From an uncultured Clostridia bacterium (GTDB lineage: Bacteria > Bacillota > Clostridia > Christensenellales > Borkfalkiaceae), in the NCBI GenBank assembly GCA_947174175.1, contig CAMWHW010000064.1, positions 1-6,150 on the forward strand: a DNA stretch of 6,150 nucleotides. The letters are read 5' to 3'. Both the position numbers and the translations under genes were made by a program. Shown here piece after piece: positions 1 through 6,150 of the stretch. Each line of letters begins with the position of its first letter. Position 1 is the stretch's first letter. The notes below the pieces were generated by a model, which saw only the letters and a program-made list of their open reading frames with translations, did no database searches and was not told the origin of the DNA.

Positions 1-169
1 CTTTTTTTGTAAAGGATACCGCAAGCACGTTGGCAAGACTTGCGCCTTCTTCCAGACTATCCGCAAGCCTTTTGATCATAACCGTGGTCTTGCCCGCGCC
101 CGCGGAAGCCGAAACCAGCACTTCGCCGCGCGCCTCTATCGCCTGTAACTGTTCGGGTGTTTCGCTCAT
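1..169 (-). CDS. addA: AddA, helicase-nuclease subunit A (N-terminal 56 codons, runs off the left edge)
   Basis: AddA is the motor subunit of the AddAB (RexAB) complex, a superfamily 1 3'-5' helicase with a C-terminal nuclease. The complex processes double-strand DNA ends for RecA-dependent repair in the cytoplasm. Only the start is here. Residues 4-11 (TPEQLQAI) match the Q motif that contacts adenine. Residues about 19-28 (VSASAGAGKT) are the Walker A loop, in the form typical of AddA/UvrD-like helicases. The last residues (LAVSFTKK) match helicase motif Ia. The ATG at 169-167 is chosen because it overlaps the addB stop as ATGA and has GGAGG at 179-183, nine bases upstream. Position directly after addB is the usual Bacillota order and supports AddA over PcrA or UvrD. 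The nuclease domain lies outside the window and cannot be checked. Confidence 0.93.
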   Translation of the reverse strand, partial: MSETPEQLQAIEARGEVLVSASAGAGKTTVMIKRLADSLEEGASLANVLAVSFTKK

Positions 170-3100
170 AGTCCGCTTCCTCCCTTCCCGTTTTCGCGCG
201 CTATCGCGGCAATAGTCTTGCAGTCCGCGCTTACTTCCTCGCGGCCGCCCTTTGCCTCGGCGTCGTATCCGCAGCAGCCCGCGTACTTGCACGAACCGCA
301 CGCGCCGCTGACGGGCGAAGGCGCAAGCTCGCCGCTTACAAGCTCCGCCGCACCCTTGCGCGCCACCTGCTTGGAATAGTCCAGAAAGTCCGCAAAGTCC
401 TCCCTGGTCATAGCCTTGTCCAGCTTTCGCCCGTTGAGGTACGCCCCCACGTATTGGCTGCGCTCCTTTTCCTGCAAGTTAATATCCGAACTCTTTACGA
501 CGTCCTCGCTTCCGTCCATAAAGCCTTTAAGCGTAAACGAACCGCCGCCCGCCGAATAATCGAGATTGGCGGGGAAATAGTACGCGCCCGCCGCGCGCCG
601 CCCCTCCGCCGCCGCGGAAAGATATAAGGGCAACTGCAACTTCAAACCCATATAGTATGACGAAGGACTGTCGTCAATCGTGCCCGTCTTGTAGTCTATA
701 ATTCTGACCAGCTCGTCCGTCGAATCGACTCTGTCTATTCTGCCGCCGACGGTGACCGCACCGTCCAGCCCGACCTTACAGCGCGCCTCCACGCTCTCCA
801 CTTTGAAGTCTGAATTTTTAAGCTGTTCGAACATACCCGCGGAAAGTATCTTTGCTTCCTCGACGAGCTTGCGCGCCGAGTACGACGAAGCGCCGTCGTC
901 CGACTGCACCAGGTATGCGGCGTTATCCAGAAGCTTCAATGCCGTCTCCTCCGCAACGCGCTCGCACTCCGCACGGTCGGATATATCGTTGAGCTTGCGC
1001 GCAACCTCTTCCAGCACGGCGTGAATAAAATTGCCCGAATCGAGCGGACGGAAAGTGCCCTCGCGCCGCTCGTTAAGTTTAAGCCCCTGCCGCATAAACG
1101 CCTTATACGGGCAGGAGAAATAGGTTTCCAGCGTGGTGGGCGAAACGCTTTCGCCGTATAGAGATTTCCAGTCCACGCCGTCATCCGCGTTCTTTTCTTC
1201 GAACAGCGCCGCCGCGTTTTTGCCGCCGTCGTCCTCTTTGAGCCGCTTATATACCGCAGCCATTCTGCTTGCACCGTAATCTTTATCGCCGCTAAGAAAG
1301 AAAGTCAAGTGCCTTAAAGCGGGCGTGGTGCGCGCGCAGGTATAGGCAAAGTTTTCGTCCGTTACCGCAAGCGATTTAACGGGCACGGGTGCAACGGGAT
1401 TGCCGTCCACGCTGAACAGCTTTTTTACGTATGAAATTATCTCGCTCACGCCGCACTCCTCGCCGCCGCTGCGCAAGTGGTATAAAAGGTAAAGCTTTTG
1501 CGAAAACGCGCAGAAGTTGAGCGCGGTCATTTCCCTCACTCGTCTGTTGACCTGGGATATCTTGGGGGAAACTGCGATTTTAAGTTTTTCAAGCGAGGTC
1601 AGCTCGCCGTCGGTCAGTATTGCTGTATCCTGCGAAGCGGCGGGCACCGCGTCCGTAAGTCCGCCTATGAACACCACCTTGCTGCCCGCGTTTGCGCACG
1701 CGGACAAGTCGCTTATAAACACCGCGTCCTGCTTGGGGGGAATAAGCGAAATTTCAGCGGCGGCAAAACCGCTCTTTAAAATTTTTGCAAATTCGCGCAC
1801 GGTAGTCCTTTCGCCCGCGGTAAGCTTTTCCGCCTCGTCAACAACTTTTAAAACTTCGTTATACGCCCTGCCGGACATAGCCGAAACCGAGGCGTATCCG
1901 CACTCCTCCGCTTCGGCAGCCATCTCTTTAAGCCGCTCTTCCGCGTTGAAATTTTTTAAAAGACTGCGCACCGCTCCGCACGCCGCCGCGCTGTCGGCTT
2001 CCCTCGAAGGCAGACATTTCAAGCCGTTTAAAAACGCGGAACGCACCCTTTCCACCGCGGCGCTATCCAGCCCCGGCTCCTTGCAAATCAATTCGTTTAC
2101 AGGCTTCTTCACGCCGCCGCGGTAGCTTGCCGCGCGCAGTAAATAGTTGACGAAAATATCTCTGTCAGCGCGCAGATTACCATTTTTACAATCAAGCGTA
2201 AACAATGGCGAAGAGACGACGGCGAACACGCTTTCCGGGCGGCACCCGTCGGCGGCGCAGGCAAGATAGTCCAGAATAAACGAACACACAGAGTGCGACG
2301 CAAGCGGATATCGTCTGTCCACGTACATGGGTATTCCGTATTCCCCGAACGCCCTTTCAAGTGCGGGCTGAACGCCATTTATATCGGGCAGCATAACCGA
2401 GATTTCGCGGTAACGCACGCCGTCCTCTTTGACGCATTTTAAAATCTGAGAAGCGATAAAACCGCACTCCTCGTCCTCGTCCGTTGCCTCCGCAACGCAC
2501 AATTGACCGCGTGATATGCCCATACCAAGCGCTTTGTGAAAGCTTTCGGGCTCGAAAGCGTATTTACGCAAATGCTCCGCCGCGGGTACCGCGCCCGACG
2601 GCAGTTTTTCCACAAAGCCGTTTATGTCCTTGCCGCAAACGCCCTCTTCACGGGCGATATTGACGAAGGTCGTCCACGCCTCGTTGACGTATTTCTTTTC
2701 ACTGCCGCCTACGAAAATTCCGTAAACGCCGTCCGCCGTCTGCATGCACGCGCGCACGCAGTCCGCCACCGACGAGGTGAAAGCCTGAAAGCCGAGGAAT
2801 ACCACGTCCGCACCCTTAATGCTCTGCGAGGCGCGTATGACGTCGGGCAGCCGCCTTAAATAAGCGTTTCTGTCCACGGCGCCGCGCTCTTTAAGATAGT
2901 CGGAATACTGTCTGTATAAAAGTTCCAGATCGTGCAGTTTGCGTCTTAAAAGTTTGTTCTCCGCCTCTATGCCGCCAAGGTCGTCGGCGGAGATTTTGGA
3001 AGAATATAAAAGCGCTATCGTGTCGTAAACTTCCTGCGCGGCGTTGGCTGCCGAAAGCCGTTTGAAAAGTTGCAGGTTCTCGCGGTTGCCCTCTATGAGT

Positions 3101-3375
3101 TTGCGGATAGCCATTGCCGAGCCCTGCGAAGTGAGCACGTTGTCGCAAGCCCCCGTCTGCGACGAGAGAAAGCGCGACAGCGTATAGACGGACACGGCAA
3201 ACGTTCCACCCACCGCCTCGCACACGGCGCGCTCCGCAACCAGCGACAGTCTGTCCTCGCAGAAAACGACGAGCCGCTTGCCCTCGCTTCCGTTCCTTTC
3301 GGAGTGCGCGGCGACTATTTCCTTAAATTTTTCAAGTCCCGCCGACAGTATCGGCGCAACGTAAGTCCTGCTCAT
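166..3375 (-). CDS. addB: AddB, ATP-dependent helicase/deoxyribonuclease subunit B
   Basis: AddB is the partner of AddA. In known AddAB enzymes it has an inactive helicase fold that reads Chi and a C-terminal RecB-family nuclease that cuts the 5'-ended strand. Seen here, in 1069 residues: a helicase-like region to about residue 700, with the family-typical segment VVFIGGLTDAVPAA near 570. A nuclease domain follows, with H785 (GNFIHAVLEE), D881 (GGRIDRVD), D894 and K896 (IIDYKTG) and a following LQLPLYL. The four iron-sulfur cysteines are all present: C755 (YFSCPYKAF) and C1026, C1029 and C1035 in C-x2-C-x5-C spacing. The usual N-terminal Walker A loop is not visible. A TTG six bases upstream (3381) also opens the frame, but AAAGAGG at 3382-3388 would then touch the start; from the ATG at 3375 it is spaced six bases, so ATG is preferred. 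The protein is somewhat shorter than B. subtilis AddB (about 1,160 residues). It is co-transcribed with addA. Confidence 0.95.
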   Translation of the reverse strand: MSRTYVAPILSAGLEKFKEIVAAHSERNGSEGKRLVVFCEDRLSLVAERAVCEAVGGTFAVSVYTLSRFLSSQTGACDNVLTSQGSAMAIRKLIEGNRENLQLFKRLSAANAAQEVYDTIALLYSSKISADDLGGIEAENKLLRRKLHDLELLYRQYSDYLKERGAVDRNAYLRRLPDVIRASQSIKGADVVFLGFQAFTSSVADCVRACMQTADGVYGIFVGGSEKKYVNEAWTTFVNIAREEGVCGKDINGFVEKLPSGAVPAAEHLRKYAFEPESFHKALGMGISRGQLCVAEATDEDEECGFIASQILKCVKEDGVRYREISVMLPDINGVQPALERAFGEYGIPMYVDRRYPLASHSVCSFILDYLACAADGCRPESVFAVVSSPLFTLDCKNGNLRADRDIFVNYLLRAASYRGGVKKPVNELICKEPGLDSAAVERVRSAFLNGLKCLPSREADSAAACGAVRSLLKNFNAEERLKEMAAEAEECGYASVSAMSGRAYNEVLKVVDEAEKLTAGERTTVREFAKILKSGFAAAEISLIPPKQDAVFISDLSACANAGSKVVFIGGLTDAVPAASQDTAILTDGELTSLEKLKIAVSPKISQVNRRVREMTALNFCAFSQKLYLLYHLRSGGEECGVSEIISYVKKLFSVDGNPVAPVPVKSLAVTDENFAYTCARTTPALRHLTFFLSGDKDYGASRMAAVYKRLKEDDGGKNAAALFEEKNADDGVDWKSLYGESVSPTTLETYFSCPYKAFMRQGLKLNERREGTFRPLDSGNFIHAVLEEVARKLNDISDRAECERVAEETALKLLDNAAYLVQSDDGASSYSARKLVEEAKILSAGMFEQLKNSDFKVESVEARCKVGLDGAVTVGGRIDRVDSTDELVRIIDYKTGTIDDSPSSYYMGLKLQLPLYLSAAAEGRRAAGAYYFPANLDYSAGGGSFTLKGFMDGSEDVVKSSDINLQEKERSQYVGAYLNGRKLDKAMTREDFADFLDYSKQVARKGAAELVSGELAPSPVSGACGSCKYAGCCGYDAEAKGGREEVSADCKTIAAIARENGKGGSGL
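179..183 (-). promoter_or_regulatory. Ribosome binding site of addA inside the end of addB
   Basis: GGAGG on the minus strand, nine bases before the addA ATG and inside the last codons of addB. Together with the ATGA stop-start overlap at 166-169 it supports both independent initiation and re-initiation by ribosomes finishing addB, which would help balance the two subunits. Confidence 0.75.
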
Positions 3376-3381
3376 ATGCAA

Positions 3382-3388
3382 CCTCTTT
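3382..3388 (-). promoter_or_regulatory. Ribosome binding site of addB, decides the start codon
   Basis: AAAGAGG on the minus strand. It lies six bases before the ATG at 3375-3373 but directly against the alternative in-frame TTG at 3381-3379. Spacing therefore selects the ATG. Confidence 0.8.
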
Positions 3389-3395
3389 CAACTCC

Positions 3396-3424
3396 ATTAT
3401 AACACGCCCGCGGCTAATTTTTAA
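3396..3424 (-). promoter_or_regulatory. Sigma-70/SigA-type promoter of addBA, extended -10
   Basis: On the minus strand the -10 is an exact TATAAT (3401-3396) with a TGT extension just upstream (TGTTATAAT). A weak -35 TTAAAA (3424-3419, four of six consensus bases) lies 17 bp away. The predicted start near 3389 gives a leader of only about 14 bases, which still contains the AAAGAGG ribosome binding site. No operator-like inverted repeat such as a LexA box is evident. Confidence 0.75.
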
Positions 3425-3444
3425 TTATTTGGAGTGCAAAAGTT

Positions 3445-3473
3445 TTTACATTCACGAAAATATATGCTATAAT
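3445..3473 (+). promoter_or_regulatory. Strong SigA-type promoter of the lipoprotein gene, extended -10, predicted leaderless
   Basis: The -35 TTTACA (3445-3450, five of six) and an exact -10 TATAAT (3468-3473) are separated by 17 bp, with a TGC extension (TGCTATAAT). An AT-rich tract at about 3414-3430 lies upstream. Standard spacing puts +1 at 3480-3481, which is the A of the ATG of the downstream gene. There is no purine-rich Shine-Dalgarno between the -10 and the ATG, only TTTTGCG plus one T. Confidence 0.82.
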
Positions 3474-3480
3474 TTTGCGT

Positions 3481-4614
3481 ATGAAAGCTTTTAGTAAATG
3501 TTTTGCGGTCGTTTTGACTGCCGCAAGCCTTATTACGCTGGGCGGATGCGCAAAGTCCACCCCCGACAACAGAGTTGCGACCACCGCGAACTGGAACGCG
3601 CGCACCTCTGCGATAGTCGAAAAAAATTACCTTGATTACTGGCAGAGCCACAAGGAAGTTGCGGAATACGGTATTACTTTTAAGGATACCGGCGTCAACG
3701 GCTATTCGGTAAGCTACGATACTGAAAACGCGGTATACACCACAGAATTCTATATGGAAAAATCGTACGACTGGCAGAGCTCGGCTATCCCCGAGGAATA
3801 CCGCACTAAGGAAGCGAAAAGCGAGCCGGTATACGTTTACACCACCTCTTATACGATAAGCGGCGCTTACAAAATTACCGCGACGGGCGAGGAGAAAAAG
3901 TTTGACGACGTTTTGCAGACCGTAAGCAAATTCCGTCTTGCGGGCAGCAATCTTCAACCCGTGTATTCCAGGCAGATTGTAAAGAACACCGCCCCCAACT
4001 CCCTGGGCACCCAGGTTCTGGAAGTTGCGTACGTGCAGACCGATTCGGTTTTCGAAACCTTTTACAATAACGATTGCACCGAAGCTCTGGTCAAACAGAC
4101 CGACAACATTACCAAGAAAGATGAATTGAAGAAGATTAAACTTAAAGACAAGTCGGGACTTTCGATATTCGAAAACTGCCAGCTGAGGGCAGCCGTGCGC
4201 GCGTTTACCATGACGGGCGGCGCTTCCCGAAGGTTTAAGGTGGTTTCGCCCCAGGACGGCGCAGTTCAGGTCTCAACGGCAACCATAACCGCGCCCGTGG
4301 AGCTTGACCGCAACGACGAGGCGCAGATGGCAATTATAAACGCCCTCGACAACTGCGCGCCCGACGACTATATCTTCTTCGACGGCACTCCTTCAAGCAG
4401 CGACGAAACGGCAAGAACGTACCGCTTCAACGCGGTTGCACTGTCGATAAACGCGGACTTAAAGGGTTCCGACCCCATCTGCTGGTACTCCACCGTCGAA
4501 AACAACGACGTCAACGGCACGCGTGCGGTACTGCTGCGTATGGTCAATCCCCTTCCGTTCGGTCTGGGCACTTTGACCTATTCGCTTAAAGCACTGAACG
4601 TAAAGGATATCTGA
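3481..4614 (+). CDS. Putative lipoprotein of unknown function (377 residues)
   Basis: I do not recognise the family. The N-terminus is a lipoprotein signal peptide: lysines at 2 and 6, a hydrophobic stretch over residues 7-20, then a lipobox LGGC with the predicted lipidated cysteine at 23. Processing would be by Lgt and signal peptidase II, leaving the protein anchored on the outer face of the cytoplasmic membrane. The remainder is polar, rich in Thr, Ser, Asp and Tyr, without further membrane segments, and suggests mostly beta structure. Four more cysteines (C199, C233, C292, C334) might pair. An in-frame TTG at 3475 would add Met-Arg, but it lies upstream of the expected transcription start, and a later start would destroy the signal peptide, so ATG 3481 is chosen. 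It stands alone between its own promoter and a terminator, so the context gives no function. Start and export are fairly sure; role is unknown. Confidence 0.88.
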   Translation: MKAFSKCFAVVLTAASLITLGGCAKSTPDNRVATTANWNARTSAIVEKNYLDYWQSHKEVAEYGITFKDTGVNGYSVSYDTENAVYTTEFYMEKSYDWQSSAIPEEYRTKEAKSEPVYVYTTSYTISGAYKITATGEEKKFDDVLQTVSKFRLAGSNLQPVYSRQIVKNTAPNSLGTQVLEVAYVQTDSVFETFYNNDCTEALVKQTDNITKKDELKKIKLKDKSGLSIFENCQLRAAVRAFTMTGGASRRFKVVSPQDGAVQVSTATITAPVELDRNDEAQMAIINALDNCAPDDYIFFDGTPSSSDETARTYRFNAVALSINADLKGSDPICWYSTVENNDVNGTRAVLLRMVNPLPFGLGTLTYSLKALNVKDI

Positions 4615-4635
4615 ATTTAAAAACAAAATTAAAAA

Positions 4636-4664
4636 CGCCGCGCAAAGGCAACCTTTGCGCGGCG
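4636..4664. terminator. Bidirectional Rho-independent terminator between convergent genes
   Basis: A perfect 13-bp stem, CGCCGCGCAAAGG (4636-4648) with its complement at 4652-4664, closes a three-base CAA loop. On the plus strand it is followed by TAATTTTTTATTT, serving the lipoprotein gene, whose stop is 21 bases upstream. On the minus strand it is followed by TTTTTAATTTTGTTTTT, serving the kinase gene, whose stop codon ends 16 bases before the stem. Both sides have the U-tract needed for termination. Confidence 0.93.
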
Positions 4665-4680
4665 TAATTTTTTATTTATC

Positions 4681-5709
4681 TTATCTTCTTATTTCGTAGT
4701 TCTGATTCATCAGCTTAATAATGCTCTCTTCGTCGTCGGTGATATTGAAATCGCCGTGCATAGTGTGCTTGATAACCGACGAAGCAACGGCAAAGTTGAC
4801 TATATCCTCCGCGGGCATTTCGCGCATCAGGGCGTAAATCATACCGCTTGCAAACGCGTCTCCGCCGCCCACGCGGTCGAGGATACTGAAACGGAAAATC
4901 TTGCTTTCGTAAGTTTCGCCATCGTACCACATAAACGCTTTCAGACTGTTTTCACTGCCCGAATGTACGTAGCGCACGTGCCTGCCTATCGCCTTGAAAT
5001 TGTACTTTGCGTGTAGCGCGCGGAAAATTCTGTCCTGCTCCTTGTAGGAAGGGTTCATGGTCAACCCGTCCTTCATATCCTTGCCATCGGGACCGGGCAG
5101 GTTTATGGGCTCGATGCCGAAAAGCACGTCCACGTAGGGCAGGTATTCGGTTATGCAGTCCCTCGCCTCCTGCCACTCCCACAGCGCCGAACGGTAATTG
5201 CAGTCGAACGAAACGGTAATATTCAGCTCCTTAGCCGCCTTTAACGCAAGCAAAATAAGCTCGCGGCAGTTCTTGGAAAGTGCGGGCGTAATGCCGCTTA
5301 AATGCAGCCAGGTAAAGCCCTTTAACTTCTGCTTGAAATCTATGGTCTTGAAATCGTACTTTGCAAAGGCGGAGTCCTTTCTGTCGTAGGTTACCTTGCT
5401 TGCGCGCACGCCGAAGCCCTCTTCCAGAAAGTAAATGCCCATTCTTCCGTCGCCGTAAATGCAGGGCGAACAGTGAACGTCGTTACTCCTCAAATATCTT
5501 ATCGCCGCCTTGCCTATCGAAGAATCGGGCACCACGGTGAAGTAGGAGCTGTCCACACCCAGGTTTGCAAGCGCAGCCGCAACGTTGGCTTCCGCGCCGC
5601 CGTACGTAACCTTGAACTCGTCCGTCGTTCTTATCTTCTCGTTATTGGGGGGCGAAAGCCTCAAAAGCAGCTCGCCCATGGTTATAAATCTCTGGTTGGT
5701 AACTTCCAT
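4681..5709 (-). CDS. kdgK: PfkB-family sugar kinase, probable 2-keto-3-deoxygluconate kinase
   Basis: The predicted reaction is phosphorylation of 2-keto-3-deoxygluconate by ATP to KDPG, which KDPG aldolase then splits to pyruvate and glyceraldehyde 3-phosphate. This is the last stage of pectin, alginate or uronate breakdown in the cytoplasm. In 342 residues, GELLLRLSPP (12-21) is typical of KDG kinases, GGAEANVA (37-44) is the first PfkB signature, and FDCNYRSALW (168-177) lies in the region of substrate contacts. DRVGGGDAF (278-286) is the second signature, with the anion hole and catalytic base D284. The usual N-E-E-D-like stretch after the VDVL strand reads GIEP (198-201). The ATG at 5709 has AGGGGAG at 5716-5722, six bases upstream. 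Its own promoter precedes it, and no dehydratase, isomerase or KDPG aldolase gene is adjacent, so another sugar acid or a fructokinase-like substrate cannot be excluded. PfkB kinase is certain; the substrate is likely but not proven. Confidence 0.87.
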   Translation of the reverse strand: MEVTNQRFITMGELLLRLSPPNNEKIRTTDEFKVTYGGAEANVAAALANLGVDSSYFTVVPDSSIGKAAIRYLRSNDVHCSPCIYGDGRMGIYFLEEGFGVRASKVTYDRKDSAFAKYDFKTIDFKQKLKGFTWLHLSGITPALSKNCRELILLALKAAKELNITVSFDCNYRSALWEWQEARDCITEYLPYVDVLFGIEPINLPGPDGKDMKDGLTMNPSYKEQDRIFRALHAKYNFKAIGRHVRYVHSGSENSLKAFMWYDGETYESKIFRFSILDRVGGGDAFASGMIYALMREMPAEDIVNFAVASSVIKHTMHGDFNITDDEESIIKLMNQNYEIRR

Positions 5710-5715
5710 AGAAAA

Positions 5716-5722
5716 CTCCCCT
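5716..5722 (-). promoter_or_regulatory. Ribosome binding site of the kinase gene
   Basis: AGGGGAG on the minus strand, six bases before the ATG at 5709. This is a strong Shine-Dalgarno match and fixes the start of the kinase. Confidence 0.8.
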
Positions 5723-5738
5723 ATCGTTAATTAAATAT

Positions 5739-5767
5739 ATTATATCACCGTTTTGTGCGTTTGTACA
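5739..5767 (-). promoter_or_regulatory. SigA-type promoter of the kinase gene, extended -10
   Basis: On the minus strand an exact TATAAT (5744-5739) with a TGA extension (TGATATAAT) lies 17 bp from a -35 TGTACA (5767-5762, four of six). The predicted start near 5732 gives a leader of about 23 bases containing AGGGGAG. The promoter lies in the 84-bp gap after the upstream gene, so the kinase can be transcribed alone. No hairpin separates the two genes, so read-through from upstream is also possible. Confidence 0.75.
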
Positions 5768-5793
5768 GACCCAATTTGAAATTATTTTGCGGT

Positions 5794-6150
5794 TTACTTT
5801 TCTTCGTCTTTGCCTTCGCTTTCTTCGCGCGACGCTTTCCACTCCTCGAATTCGCGCTTCTTCTCGTCAAGCTCCGCAATAAACTTCTGCCTTTTCTCCC
5901 TTTCGGCGCGCCACTGAGCCGCCTTTTCGGGCGTAGGCCCTATAATCTTTGCAACGCCCCTTCCGTTCCTTTTTACGGCAACGGTAAGCTTATCGCCCTT
6001 GCAGTAGCAACCGCTGCTGTACGCGTTATACTCTTTGCCGTCGACCACGATTATAACGAGGTAGGTAACCGAGTTAACGCGCACGGTGGAATTGGCGTGC
6101 GAACCGCCGGTACTGCCCATACTCGAAAGCACGCACGCCTTGACTATGCC
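5794..6150 (-). CDS. Unrecognised protein with small beta-rich core and charged helical tail (3' part, open to the right edge)
   Basis: The frame is open from the right edge to a TAA at 5794-5796, giving 118 codons. I do not recognise the family. The first half holds a beta-rich stretch (YLVIIVVDGKEYNAY, then KGDKLTVAVKRNGRGVAKII) that looks like a small barrel of OB or SH3 type, with two close cysteines (SGCYCKGD). The second half, from about PTPEKAAQW, is a highly charged helix rich in Glu, Lys and Arg that could form a coiled coil and ends in an acidic, disordered tail. Possible internal starts are a GTG at 6132 with AAGG five bases upstream and an ATG at 6120 without a clear ribosome site; neither is convincing, so the gene probably begins beyond the window. 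It runs in the same direction as the kinase but is separated by that gene's promoter. Confidence 0.65.
   Translation of the reverse strand, partial: GIVKACVLSSMGSTGGSHANSTVRVNSVTYLVIIVVDGKEYNAYSSGCYCKGDKLTVAVKRNGRGVAKIIGPTPEKAAQWRAEREKRQKFIAELDEKKREFEEWKASREESEGKDEEK

Noticed and set aside
30..215. A 61-codon plus-strand frame across the addB-addA junction
   Set aside because: It is antisense to the Walker A region of addA and to the end of addB, with no ribosome site.
1517..2125. A 202-codon open frame on the plus strand opposite addB
   Set aside because: It lies antisense inside the well-supported addB, has no ribosome site, and its serine- and alanine-rich translation is typical of a frame complementary to a GC-rich gene.
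3434..3472. Short GTG-initiated upstream frame of 12 codons ahead of the lipoprotein gene
   Set aside because: It lies upstream of the predicted transcription start and overlaps the -35 and -10 elements, so it would not be in the mRNA.
3475..3480. TTG as an alternative start of the lipoprotein gene
   Set aside because: It falls before the predicted +1 and would only add Met-Arg; the ATG at 3481 gives a standard lipoprotein signal peptide.
3421..3957. A 178-codon minus-strand frame opposite the start of the lipoprotein gene
   Set aside because: It overlaps both the lipoprotein signal peptide and the divergent promoter region, and shows no ribosome site or recognisable protein features.
5762..5767. 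TGTACA palindrome upstream of the kinase as a possible operator
   Set aside because: A six-base palindrome is too short to support a regulator site, and the position is fully explained as the -35 element.

Overview
The window reads as chromosomal DNA from a low-to-medium GC Gram-positive lineage, most likely an uncultured member of the Clostridia/Bacillota. The evidence is an AddB-AddA type recombination nuclease in the addB-addA order, strong Shine-Dalgarno sequences on most genes, a lipobox lipoprotein, and a 2-keto-3-deoxygluconate kinase of the Clostridia/Bacilli type. No taxonomic marker is present, so the placement is an inference. I see no mobile element, CRISPR array, tRNA or rRNA.

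Layout, left to right. Positions 1-169 (minus) hold the first 56 codons of addA, which continues off the left edge. Positions 166-3375 (minus) hold addB; its stop codon overlaps the addA start in an ATGA junction, so the two subunits of the double-strand-break repair helicase-nuclease are translationally coupled. A 105-bp intergenic region (3376-3480) carries two divergent promoters, one for addB and one for an unrecognised lipoprotein gene at 3481-4614 (plus). The lipoprotein promoter sits so close to its ATG that the mRNA is predicted to be leaderless, and no Shine-Dalgarno sequence precedes the ATG. The lipoprotein gene converges with the kdgK-like kinase gene at 4681-5709 (minus), and the two share a bidirectional terminator with a perfect 13-bp stem. 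The kinase has its own promoter in the 84-bp gap before it. Upstream of that, at 5794-6150 (minus), is the 3' part of an unrecognised gene with a small beta-rich core and a charged helical tail, open to the right edge.

Functionally these are separate units: DNA repair (addBA), an envelope protein of unknown role, entry of 2-keto-3-deoxygluconate into central metabolism (kinase), and an unknown. All three promoters I can identify have an exact TATAAT with a TGn extension and a 17-bp spacer. I do not see a new multi-gene system. The points most worth a second look are the predicted leaderless lipoprotein mRNA and an AddB that lacks the N-terminal Walker A motif.
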